From Actinernus sp. WN-2022 (Eukaryota > Cnidaria > Anthozoa > Actiniaria > Actinernidae), in contig JAOWCC010000019.1 in NCBI GenBank assembly GCA_030867875.1, positions 81,620,861 to 81,684,860 of the forward strand: a stretch of 64,000 nt of DNA, read 5' to 3'. Both the position numbers and the translations under genes were made by a program. The notes below the pieces were generated by a model that was not told where the DNA came from, searched no databases, and was given only the letters and a program-made list of their open reading frames with translations. How positions within the stretch are numbered: position 1 is the stretch's first letter; each line of letters starts with the position of its first letter. This document shows positions 43,309-57,000 of the stretch, piece by piece.

Positions 43309-45028
43309 TTTGCTCTAAAACAGGGTATCAATTTTAGATCTGAGCTAGACTTCTAAATGCTTGGAATGTGCTCTGAAACATGGTATGACATTTATTCAGA
43401 GAAGCGAAAATGTTTCAAAGGAAATTACATTGCAATAAATGATTCTAATTATTATCCTTTTCAATTCCCACCATCACACTTTGTTATTGAATTAAAGTAT
43501 AATTATTTCGAAGATCAGTTTGTGTATGGTTCATTTAGAAGTTGAAGGTTTTGATAACCCCTGTCAAGCGGTGCAACATGCGAGGTATCAAAATTAATAA
43601 AACTCTAAAACTGGGTATTAACAAAATTAACACAAAACTACTCTTAAAGTGCATATGGCTAATTATATATTAGTCCTGGCTAATTATATTTCTTATGAAG
43701 AGACTAGAGGCCATAGTCAAAGGATTCCGGAATAAAAAGTTGATTTGATTTATTTTTTGCAGTGTATTGGCCATTCAAAAGTTGCCCAAAAATGTGAATT
43801 GGGTTGCCTGTGGACCAAAATCAAGTGCACAAGCATGGTTTACAAAATTGGCACTGGGTCTAGTTTGACGTCATCACCAGAATACGCTTGATCTGCCATT
43901 GCATGAAAAGCCTTGCCGAATAAAGCTCTCCAAAAAGTATATCGAGATATTATCATCTTTCTCATTTATCTATTCAATTATTTTGCAAATATGCCAATGT
44001 TTTATACCCGCAAAGAGACAAGTTCTGTTGTTGACGTCACGTTTCATTCTCGTCCCAGTCTCCGAATGTGTACGGAAATTAACCTAAATTTGGAAGTTTA
44101 GTTGCTAAAAAAATGAACCAGATCACTTGGTCACAATTATTCATTCAACTAACTGACACAGAGTTGAACTCATTAAAGTTTGCTGATGTAAATGGTACAT
44201 GGTTTCCACCAGACATTTGTTTGTGTTCTCAACTGGTCAAGTTCTTTTATGTCCCAATTTCTGGAGACAGCCCCAAAATTTTATGTGGTCATCCGAGCCA
44301 TGGGGGATTCACAGTCCCAGAATGATGTAGAGACCCACATCTTCAAACCTTGAGAAGAATCACTGCCTTGGCTGGGAACAAACTGGGAACAAATATCTTT
44401 GGTGTGAAAGAATCAAAGTGTTCAAACTGGAGTCGAGTTACCTTAGATATAAATAAACATTTTAACACTGATGTTATCATGAAAACGAGGCTATAATCCC
44501 AATCTGTTAGAATAACATTCTTTGTATTGGAATGAGGTCTATACATGAACATGAATGACCATGTTGCAGACATACATGATTGAAGATAACATCATTTATT
44601 AAGTTAAATAGAAAAAAAACTATATTTATCATAAAAATGATATATATAATAATTATGCACTTTCAGACACACTAGCTTTTACAATATAATTTTCTTCACC
44701 TCTAGCATAAATTTCAACATTTCTACTGCTTACATCATAAAAAAACCACTATAGTGCAGCAATAACTAGAATAAAACACATGTTATGTATTGTTTGCAAC
44801 AAGTGAAAACTACAATAAAATGTTTTATGTATGCTTTGTAAATTTGTCATTTCTTACCCTCCCTCCCCTCCCGGTACGTTTAAGACTACTCACCACTGAT
44901 TCACTATGACCACTTAATTTGCAAACAATATGTTTTATTCTGACTAGTTATCGCTTTGTTATTGTGGTTTACCTATGCTTACACGTAATTATTACTTTTT
45001 AAAAATAGTTAGAAGAAAATTTACAGCT

Positions 45029-48000
45029 CTAAAGTTCTTCATCTGGTACGAAAAGGAATTCAGCCTCTTCCAATCGTCTGGTTTTGTAGGGCCGTCGTGT
45101 AGTTGCTGTGTTACACTGCAGGTAAATGAGGATGAGGTTTGCCAGGATACTCACACCACAGAGGCTAATAACACCCAGGAACCAAATAAATAACTTCCTG
45201 AAAATTAAATCAGTCCATGCATTATACATAATGCTATTAACCCTGGGTGCCAGAGCTTCTACAAATGTACTTCCTCTCTTCATGAAAGATAAGATGGGAT
45301 TAGCAGCATGCATGTGAGCAACAATAGGAAGCTTTCCTGGTGTTTCTGACAAGCTAAGTGTCCACTCCTTTGCGGACTTAATGCACCTATCAATGTTAAC
45401 CCTGAGGGGGCAGGGAGTGGGCAACGGGTAGGAATTTGACAGGCAAGGCTATCCCAAGGGTGGGGATTTTGATGTATGCTGCCTGACCCAGGGTGGGGTT
45501 ATTTATAGGAAACACAAGGAAGATAGGGCAGCTAGTGGGGTGGGGAATTTTGATATTTTGACCAATTTTTTTTGAAGAAAATTTCAAATCCCCACCCCTT
45601 GGGCTTGACACTGATAGGTACATAACAACAAAAAATGCCTGGGGAGAGCATCTGGATCTGGACTGATAACACCTGCACACACTAAAATCTTGAATATAAC
45701 CAGACACATTTTGCAAATCTATCTCTTATAGGATACTTGTATGTGCATCAAACACTTAGTGTACATTTTTGGGACTTATATGAAATCTGAAATCCGAAAT
45801 CAGAATTCCTCTGAAACATAGAAAGTAGTTGCTACTTTTTGTACATCCTTTGGGAATAATTTGTTGTGTTTGCTATAAATGTAAATAACATTGTTTTTTG
45901 TTGCATTAAGCCCTTAAATTACCCAAATGTACCTGTATTCATGTTGCATGTCATTTTCCTTCACACTATAATCGTAACTCATTGTTGCAGGTATTGATGT
46001 ACCTTGAGCTTTAGCCACACAGAGCATCCCTAAACAAGAACATTCTCAAACACATGAATAATTAATCAGGCGAACAGCCAATAGGGTCATCGCATTTTGG
46101 CCAGGTGGATGCATGAATCTTGATACCCAATGAAACACCAGAGGAACATCACTAGTGATTTGGAAATGTGATCCAAATCACTAGTGACCTTCCTATGGGT
46201 TTCTATTGGGTATCAAGATTTATATGTGATAGACCTAATTTAGCTACAAGGTTACATCATAAGAATGACCTTACACAAAGAGAACTGAAGGAAGATATGG
46301 AAATAAAAATTAGCAACAGGAGTGTGGCTCGAACCAATTTTGTACTCATGGATGCTCCCTACTGCCAGTCCAGCTTATTAGTCCAGCAGTTGAAACAACC
46401 GTAAAAAAATAACAATCACAACCCTTGTAGTCTACATATATATTATTGTATGCATTGAGAAGTAATATCAAAAACTTGAGCTTCATTTTTCACGGGTCCA
46501 AACACCTCCAAACAATAAAGGCACTTAATTGGCTGAAGCAGCCTCATGCATTCATCTCTCGTTTTTAAATACTGGATTTGCGCAAGTGCAGAACGAGTTA
46601 TTGGGTTAGTGGTTCGAGTTAATTTCTTCATCGTTTTATGGTGTGTACTTCTGTGCACATCGGGGACTCTCTGTTGGCTGTCCGAATAGTGTTTGATTTT
46701 CCAAAGATATATTGACAGAGTTTATGGCATGCATACAAGTTTGCCATTCATGCCATTCATTTTGGCCATGTTGTTAAAGGTAATTATTTTTCCGAAATGC
46801 CTTATAATTAATTTATTGCTACAACTATATTCATTTGTTAAAAACAGAAAAAAAGCGTGTCATATTTATGAGAGAAGCCCGGAAATTTATAAGCGTGTTT
46901 GGCTTAGCTAAGCAGAATTTAATGTCTTGAATGTACTGTGTTGGCAGTTTTGGGAACGTTGTGGATGCAACAGAGGGAGAGATAGAGATGGTAATGTACA
47001 CTGAACTGTTTTTGCGACAAAGCTCTCATTGCACGTTCATAATACATATACATTGTACATGTACATCCCTAGGTTCAGAACGTGCTGCACTCTTTACTCG
47101 TCATGGTGAATATAAGCTTAAAGTTCAGTTGAACGACGAGGAGATGTTAACTAACATCGATATCGCCCCTGCTCACTGGGGAAAGAAAGCCAACATTTTG
47201 GAAAGTGAGGAAAGCAAAGCTAAACAAAGCCATACAATAGCCAAACAAAAGCTAATGAAAAGCTTACTTAAGTAATATACAGAATACCAACAATGGTTGT
47301 GATTAGTCCGAGAAACGATACGGTAAATATCACTGAAATGTCAAATAGTTTGAATTTGATGGTCGAACGCGAACAGCTGAGCACTGTATTGTTACATGTA
47401 TCTAGTAAAGGCTTGAATGCTGATCAATCTAGGAGTAGGAGGCACAAATCAATATTGTCTGCAGTTAGAAATCGTGATAGAGAACCTTCAAGAATACCAG
47501 TGAGAAAAATAATAAGCCTGTTTAAAAATAATGTGTTTTCTTTGATCTTCCAGCCAGTTGACCTCCGGGTCATGCACTGTTTATATTTGATAAAACGTTT
47601 GCAAGTTACATTTGGCTAGCGTTAGATTCCCAAAAACTCAATTCTGCGCCGATGTGGAATGGATAAAAAACGATTGTTTTAACCTCTTTGATAGGTGATT
47701 TCAAAGTTCAGCGGGGCATTTTGATTTAAAGATCAATTTGATTTAGCTACACTAAATAATACATGTAACTTTGTCACACAATCCTTGTTCAGATTGGAAG
47801 TTCCAGAACTACTTAGACTGCATGCATCAACACAATAATTAGCCATTATCAAGCAAAGGTTCTAGGGTGACGTAATCAAGCTATGAATAGGTAGTTTATT
47901 CCACACACAATAGTAATTTAACTCGTGGATGCACGCATGTGCAGAACGAGTTATTGGGTTTAGGTGGATACAAGATAATTTATTCATCATTTTTTTCTGT

Positions 48001-51000
48001 GACTCAACGTCACTCGCCGTTGACTTTCGGAATGACCAAGGTTTCCAAAAGATTTGGTCATGCTGGAGAAGATGCAGTGCCCATCTAATGCCAGACACTT
48101 CAAACCTGGACAGACATGGTAGTGGGTCGCTATGTCCTAAGACACTTCTCCCCAACCCTAACCCATTATTCAATCACTTAGTGGTGATGACGTCACATGA
48201 TTTTAAGTACATACCCATATCTCCCACATATCTAATGGCAGACAGTTCAAACTTGGACAGACATGGTAGTGGGTTCCCACAAATCACTTAGTGGTGATTA
48301 TGTAACAATGACATCATACATGTAGGTCACATAATTTGAAGTACATGCCCATGTCTCCCTCATTTCTAATGCCAGCTGGCTCAAACCTGGACAGACATTG
48401 TAGTGGGTTGCTATCAATCACTTAGTGGTGCTGACATAACGATGACGTCATCGATTACATGTTTTAAGTACATGCCCATATCTCCTTCATTTCTAATGCC
48501 AGACAGTTCAAACAAGGACAGGCATGGTATTGGGTTCTGACAAATTACCTAGTGGTGAATTGACATAACGATGACATCATCGGTCACACGATCTTAAGTA
48601 CATGCCCATATCTCCCTCATTTCTAATGCCAGCTGGCTCAAACCTAGACAGACATGGTAGTGGGTTGCTATCAATCAGTTAGTGGTGATGACGTCATCGA
48701 TTACGTGATTTTAAGTACATGGCAATATCTCCCTCATTTCTAATGACAGACAGTTCAAACTTGGACATGTAAGGTATTATTTTCCAATGATTCACTTAGT
48801 GGTGATGATGTAATGATGACGTCATTGGTCATGTGATTTTAGTATATACCAAAATAGCTCACTGACCATCCATGAGTTGCCCTTAGGGGCCCTATGTTTA
48901 ATAATTTTTATATGTATTACTCACAGTGCGACTATACTGAATCCAAGGTCACTTGAGACAATGACCACAAACTACATACTTAAGACTATAACCATAAACA
49001 TACTTAAAGGGACACTGGCATCGGTTTTGAAGTCACGTTACGGTCACCAAAACAACACGAGTCTGAGGCGCCCTGGTATCGCTCGAGGCTCGACAATTTC
49101 AGAGAACCCGGGCTCAGTTTATAATGGTTCTTCGCACGAATCGGAGTTAGAACTTTCAGCTGTCGAAGTGGTAGGTATTTATGGAATTATGGTACTGCAG
49201 CTTCGGTTAGAAGATTATAACCGGCACTTTCGTAGCCGAACGTATGAATTCGAGGTTCACAAGAAATAACATTTTCTGTTTATAGCCAGCGCACGAACCT
49301 TGCAAATGCAAGAGTTCTTGCCAGACAAAGACTACAGAAAAACGAAAAGGCTGTCTATGTCGAACAGCGGGAAGAAAGTGTTCCAGCCACTGCTCGTGTG
49401 ACACTGCTAAAAAGCCCTGTCGAAATAAGGTAAGCACTGTGTTGACAAAATTGCAGTATAGCATTCTCTTCGTATTTTCCGCTGAAATAAAGTGCCGCGT
49501 ATTTCTTCTTTTTGCCATTAAACTTTTGTTTGACCGAAGTCGTAATCCCATTGCCTGCTGTGGCAGAAGCCAGACCAAACGAGGAAGAAGAGCGTCAAAA
49601 TGAAAACCAACATGTAAAGGTGAGAGAAAACTGAATTATAAACGCGGGAAATTACGAGTTAGCGTTTGACCCTTACTGGCGCGTGAAATTATTCCTCTAA
49701 GAAAATGTGATACAAGGTTGTTATTTCGCCTCTGGCTTTGGCCTTACTATAATTTATCTATCTTGTATTATGTGTTCAATAAAAAAGTTTGTATTATTAT
49801 GGTCTACCATGTTGTCGCTCTTTTTTTATCTCAGCTAGTACTTTGGTTATTTTGCCAGTAACTACTCTTGCAAAATATTTTATTTCTAATTCAATTTCAT
49901 TATAACTATTTGTTCTCCTGGTGATATTTTGAAGTCTTATCGACACTCAGTACTGCTTCGAGGAAGGCAAAGATGGCCGACCCATCCGCCTCTTCACAGC
50001 TGGCGTTTCTTCGCTCATAGCTGAGCGTAACGCATATTTACCTTCAAAAAAACTAGTCACATTTCTAGAGGAAGGTTTGATCTTTAACTACATGTACGAA
50101 GTGTGCTGCTAAACCGAAGTAGAACGCAGATGGAAAACGATTGTGATTGCCTATTTTGAGAGCTTGGATATGCGAGAATAATTTTCGAACCCGGGGTACT
50201 TTTATTCCCAGATGAAACTAGATACCAGGCCCCCCTGAGTGCCAGTATCCCTTTAAGACTATAACCATAAACACATTGCAAAACAAAAATAAAGCAATTT
50301 CCAAAATACAAATCCTAGCAAAATTATCCACCCGATTTTATTCATTCAAAAGACTTCGTCTTCAGAACTAGTCCACAAAATTTGCATTTTACTACATTGA
50401 AGCTCAAGCAAGTTGAAATAAGCACTATTGTCTTCTACTCTACACTGATTGGATCAAATATGTGATTGGTTCCTGTTGTCTATAAAGTTACACTGTAACA
50501 TGAGAAATCAAAACACTTCCGGTATAATATAAAATACATAAATTATAATGGAGAATCGAAGATTGGTCACAAACTTGTATGTTCTCATAGTAAGCTTACA
50601 ATGTTTGGTACTGTTCTGGAATGTGGATGGAGATGTAGCTTTACCAGATGGACAATCCCCAGTTACTGGATCACATTGGCAGGAGTTGGTGCAGTTACAC
50701 AACTTCGAGCACTTGGTACCAAATGTTCCAGGGTGACATGCTGACACAAATACACTCAAAGTTAGGGAAAATATGTTTTGAAGTGATCGAAATTTAGGTT
50801 AATTCTATATAATTATTTCAAAAACTCATGAATAATTAATGAGCATTTTGTCCAATCAGATGAAGCAAATCAGTCACGTGCATGCTCCTTTATACCTGAT
50901 AAAATCTCATCATTCTAAAAGGCCCGCGGAGGGATTTGAATTCTGTCCCAGAGGGAAACGGGGTTAATGATTGAGACAATGGAATTTCTATTGATGTTTC

Positions 51001-54000
51001 AGCTTTCTCACTGAATTGCTAATTAGGATGAACGTTTTATATAAAGAATATTAATGAACATGAAATTTTATATAAAGTTTCATCCTAATTAAGAATTCAC
51101 TGATAAAGACCCAAAGATAGCAAAAAGTACACGGAACATAAGGTACCTAGATAATATATTTTGCACTAAATTTACTAATATCAGCAGACTACCGAGATAC
51201 ACAGATAATATTTTTTAAATGAAGTTATCCAACTACCATTACTTGTTTACCGAGCCACTGTTTAGTTCCAATTATTAAACCAAACTCAAAACCATAAAAT
51301 TATAAAAACGTGCATTAAACTTACATATTTTGTGCCGGAGTCAAAAATTTAGAGTCTGCCGTCATGTCAGTGACATCGCTTTCCAAGTCTTGAACTTTAT
51401 CGAGGTAAACCACGACACCAAATCCTTCAAGTGCAGATTCTTCTTGCCGATTGCAAAACGCCGCTTCAAACAACATAGTATGGTAATTTCTTCATGTCAT
51501 TCCCTTGAGATATTCGTAATTGCAGGCGGTGATTACTCGAATATTTTGCATGGCGTTGTGAATACAAAGGTTCAATGGTTCATTAAGTAACCATTCCCTT
51601 GAGATGTGCGTCTTTCTTTCATTGATTCTTAAAGCGTTTTTGAAGCCGTTTAAAACACTCACAGCACGTGTTTTATCAAGTCTAAAAATTCTCGGGCTTC
51701 GCCCTAGAATTTTTAAACTTGATAAAACACTGCTGTTCGTGTTTTAAACAGTACGTAATGTTCAGTAACATGAAACCAAAGCATAAACCTTATCCATCAC
51801 ACTGTAGAGCTTTAAAGTGCCTACACAACTAAAATATATTAGTATATACCACACCAGTGAATATCACTTTTCACGCGCTCTGATTGGCTACTCAAACAGT
51901 GAATATGATTTCATATTCACCTCCGAGCAAAACAGCGATCTTCTCGCGCCAGTTTTTGTCCATTTGACAGAAAATAAAATAACTATTTGGTGCTGGCTAT
52001 TCACCTGCAGTGTGGTACATGTATATACTAAAACAATTATTCACCTCAGTGTCGGTGAATAGTGGTAAATATCCACCACTATTCACCTCCACTTTGGTGA
52101 ATAATTGTTAAATATTATATATATTTATAATTAAGTCTTAATAGTGTGCTGACAGTTTGTACAATGTAAATTATTCTGGAGACTGTTCATTAGGAAATAA
52201 TATGCACAATCATGTAGCTTGGAAAATCATTCCACAGTTTAGCAATTGAAGCAGCTGCTACATGTATCAAAGCTCTGTCACCACGTGTTGGCTTCAATTT
52301 ACAGCTGCATTAAAGGTTCTTAATTGTGAGAGTTCATTGATTGTTAGCTAAAACACAGACAATATTTAGATGGGCTCTTTGTCAGCAGTCTCTTTGCATC
52401 TATGTACATGTGTACATGCATTACTCACCCAGTTCACACAGGCTTCCCATCCAACCAGGAGGGCATGTACACTGTCCAGTGATAGAATTACAGCTGCCAC
52501 CATTGTTACATAAGCACTGTTGGCTACAGTTTACACCAAACATCCTTGATGGGCAGCCTATGGAAATGAGGGTCATTACACAAAATATGTGTGAGCTTGT
52601 CATAAATGGTAACTTTAAATTAGTTTATACCAGTTTAATATTTTAAGTACTTTAGCCATTCTTTAAGCTGTAAAGGACTATATAGTTAATAGAGTGGAAT
52701 GGTTAGGAAACCCGGCAACTTCAAAATGGCTAACAAAGGTGCTGTGATTATGTTGGAAGGGAGTAAGACAAAAGATTGTGCAGGGTCATAGTTCATTAGC
52801 GTCCCCTGAACGACTGAACTCACACGTTTCTATTGGCTGATTAACATGTTGGAATTTCTATAATTGTGTTTTGTGCACGGTAGTGGTTGAAAAAAGCTAA
52901 CAAAGACATAATAAGAAGGTCCCCGAGTTTCATAACCATTCCACTCTATTAACTATGAAAGGACTGACTGAGGGTGTAAATTTAATTTAATTCAAATATT
53001 ATTTTCAAATGTTTAAAATGAACCCCACCACATGAAAGACCAGACCTGTGGCCAAAATTAGTATCAAATGTTACAGAGTTTGAATATGTTTGGAGTAAAA
53101 TAATAACAACTTAATACATGTAGCAATAATATTAAGCTTTTGAAAACCACAAAAATAAGAATTTGGTATGGATTGGACCTTACTGAGCTCTCATATTTTT
53201 GTGATTAAATTTGAAAGCTTGCCACCTCATTAATTAATATTAAATCCAAATGTCCCCAAACTCAGTCAACACACTACTTTTTATGTGATCTTTCTTGCGG
53301 TGGGGTTTGTTTTTTAATTCAAAAAACATTACATTGTCCCAGTCCTTTTTTGATTACAAAAGGGCTAAATACAAGTCATGTACAATTGTACCTTTACTGC
53401 AATCATTGCCACTCCACCCTGCAAAACAGGCACACCCCCCTGATGGAAATAGAAAACAGTACAATTTTAGTGACAGTCAAGTCTTCAAATCCTTTAGTAA
53501 GCTGAGTAAGTACTTCATAAAAAAAATATGGCTACATGTACATTATTCATCATGCAACATACACAGCAATCATACCATCACTGCAAAGGCCATTCATAGA
53601 GCAGTTTGCATTCTGGCACTCAAGTAGGTCACATGCCGGCCCTATCCAATACCTGTCGCACACACACCTTCCAATACGACAAACGCCATGTCCATTACAA
53701 TCCCTTGGCTGGCAATCTGGCTCATGGAAACATGCAATTGTGGATACTTTTCTTGGACAGGTAAACTGACCACTAATTAAAAGAAAAGAGTATGTTGAGA
53801 ACAATGTACATGTACATATGTCACTGTGTATAATTATCCCCATGCAATTAATTCAAACCCATGTCTCAGGTTGGCAGTGCAGCAAACCAAAATAATGTTG
53901 TAGACCTGATGCAGCTGGGTTGTTTACCATTTACATGACTACACAGAAATTCTGGTCAGTCTGTTCATGTATTTACTAAATGGAAAGCAATCAGTTCCCA

Positions 54001-57000
54001 AACGGAATTTCCCGATCGGAAAAATGTGTTCCATTTACACACAAACCATTTAGACGATGATTAGCCTGAGTAACCATGCAAAAGCTCAGCATAATATACT
54101 GTATAATTTTATATAGACTAGAAGTGGTATTTTAGGTATAGCCATAGTTTAAATAGAATGGAATGGTTATGAAACCCAGCGACCTTCTTTGTTAATATTA
54201 TATGCATGTCTTTGTTCTCTTTTTTTTTTCAACCATTACTGTGCACAAACACAATAGAAATTCCAATAAAAAAAATTGTCAATCAATCAACCAATAGAAA
54301 CATGTGGGTTCAGTCGTTCAGGGGATGCTAACGAACTATGACTGTGCACAATCTTTTGTCTTACCCCCTTCCAACATAATTTTATTAATCACAGTGCCTT
54401 TGTTAGCCCTTTTAAAAATCAGCCAAAATGGGAACATAAATGGAACACAAACTTCCTGGTCAGTTGTATACTGGTTTAATATATTATCCTCTGGAGACAA
54501 TTCCGTTCATTTTGGGAATTTTCCATGGGACGAATTGAAGAAATGTTTACCAATTATGATACAACCAAAATATTTGGAATTTCTGTGTCAATGGTAAGCA
54601 ACCCTGATATATCACCTTCTCAGTTAACTGAATATTCATACTCCTGAGCAAAATCTTGTTTAACACCATTTTATCAGATATATGAAGTACAATGTACATT
54701 GTGGATATGATCAGCTGACTTGTAAACAACCACCAGTCCTATTCAACTCTATATGATGCATGTTGTGGCTACTTTTTTAATCTATTATCCCATGGTTGTG
54801 GACTGTGGTGAATGGTTGCATGTTCATGTAGAAGTTCCTTCTCTCTCTGTCTAGCATGGTAGCTTTTGGCTGAGTGTATTTGAATTTACAAACTGCACAG
54901 ATAAATTGAACAGTTATATTAATGAAATATAATATTATATACAGTATACTAATTATATATATACATGTATATTAATCAGGGGTTAGCATAGCCAAAAGCA
55001 GGTGAGGGCCAATGGCCCCATAGTACAAAAACATTAAGGGACATTTTTCAAAACTTGGAGCCATTGGTATTTTGGTAGCTTTGCCAATACTGTTGAAATT
55101 GCTGACTTCAGTACTATAGTAAATGTTATTATTATTTTGAATAATGAAATAAAGTTGTTTAGAAAACACCCTTGTAGTTAAGCTCTTGATTTGTCTAGCT
55201 TAATTCACTTTGGAGGCATATCTGTCTTGATTGAGTGGGTATTTAGTGACCCAAAACGATCAAAACATCGCTTGTACAGTTGCCATATTGTTTAGATGAC
55301 AAAGTGCATTCTGAGTAGTACTCTGTCTTGAACAAATTGTACATGTATGGGTTACCTGTGCTATTATGTAACCTCTCTACCACGTCCCTTGTCTGGGCAA
55401 ATTTTGTCATTATCTTCAACATTTTGAACCTTCTACAAAACCCAGCAACAACACCAAAAACAAAAAATATTTATGCCTAGACTTTGGCTTTCAAATTAGC
55501 AAGTTAAATCAATTCCTGGAAAAGAACTGCTGATCACCTGAACAACAACTTTAAACAGTTGTACGTTGGGCATGTAACGTTGCTTCTTTTACATGCCATC
55601 TTCGAGATTTTAGCAGAAATGGAGCGGGCGCGTGCCTATCCTAACCCCTGATTAATTATATATATTTATAAGTATTTTAAAGAGAATATCAGTCAATACT
55701 AGCTACCATCCATCACTTGGGTAATTAACCAGTGTTCCATTCACCACTGTTGTTGTTGAGCCTCCTCCATCAAGATTGATGGCATTCACCAGTCCAAACT
55801 TTTTAAGAAGTCTGGCAAAGTCATATAAATTCATTCTGTGTACAAAAAGCAATAATGACAGTATTATTTGTTAAAATATTTTAATTTTATGACAACATAT
55901 TTCCTTTATAACTATTAACCCTTTTGAACCCAAACCGACCAAAACTGACCAATATGAAGCAATGTAACTGAAAAAAAAAATATTACATCAAATCTAGACA
56001 TGCTAGAAATATGATGTTGCGATATTACTTCAAGGGATGAATTACTGAAAGTCAGCCAGAGCTGGAAACAGTGATCGGTTGACTCTCCACTTTGGAGAAA
56101 AACTCAATTGTAATGGATATTTTTTTGTTTCGTTGATTTTCACCAAATTTAAATGTTCTGAAAATCGTTACAAAAATCCCTTCCCGTTCGCACTTGAAAT
56201 CAAAAGTAAACACAAAGAAGCTTCTTTAATCTCTCCAACCACCATTTTTTTTTTTCCACAAAACACACTAAGCGACTGTACATGTGAAGCACGCTATACT
56301 TAATGCTGCATTTCTCTCCACCATTTTCCTGCACCCACCTCCAATTGCATGCTGGATAATGGACAAAAAATTGACAAGGGGTCACCTTGTCAATGCGTAC
56401 CCCTCCACAATTTAACAAAATGAATTTGAGATACATCTCTTATTTCTTTAACAGTCCTGCCATACACAAAAGCCATATATAATTATTGTACTAACAAAAT
56501 ACCCAAATACTTGAATACAACTTGTCTTTGTTCTGATTCTATTTCAGAAGCATTACTTAGTTCACTGCCATGTCATGATTTATTATCTTCTATTGAATCT
56601 ATACCTTATCTAGCTGATTTTGATATGGATTCTCAGTTTCCTACAATAGCTAACTTTAAATATTATTCTCCACATCAATTTCATGCCAATTCAGATATTC
56701 AGAATTGCTCAATAAATAGTTTTTTCTGCCATACATTGCAATATTCGATAGTCTTGTAAATATGTTAGCAGAATTAAAGTTTACCTTTTCCATTATAGGT
56801 TTGTCAGAAACAAAATTCCAAAAAGGAAAATATTATACATGTAGCTCTAATACAAATTTAAATGGTTATTCCTTTATTTCACAGCCTAGTAATTTATGCT
56901 CTGGTGGTGTTGGAATGTATGTCAGGAATAATATCAAGTATAATCTAAGAGATGATTTAAGTACTTGCACAAATGAATACGAATCAATCTGGATTGAAAT

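Larger units (their letters stand above)
41623..45028. other. intergenic between C19orf12-like 2 and NAGPA, MITE-rich
   Basis: Two MITEs (42257-42436 and 42865-43308), a short direct duplication (TTGATTCATCTT(G/A)TGATGTCACA at about 41863 and 41943) and otherwise AT-rich DNA. The small ORFs here have no recognisable domains. Confidence 0.5.

Noticed and set aside
45198..45424. upstream extension of the last NAGPA exon frame
   Set aside because: The frame stays open, but a good acceptor (TTTTCAG at 45198-45200) and phase with exon 7 show the exon begins at 45197; the extension is intron.
46443..46658. minus-strand ORF as a missing NAGPA exon
   Set aside because: It shares a dispersed repeat with 47862-48173, has the wrong phase, and exon 7 at 45933-46029 already completes the model.
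47293..47619. 108-codon plus-strand ORF
   Set aside because: No domain, no clear splice boundaries and lies within the NAGPA intron; insufficient support.
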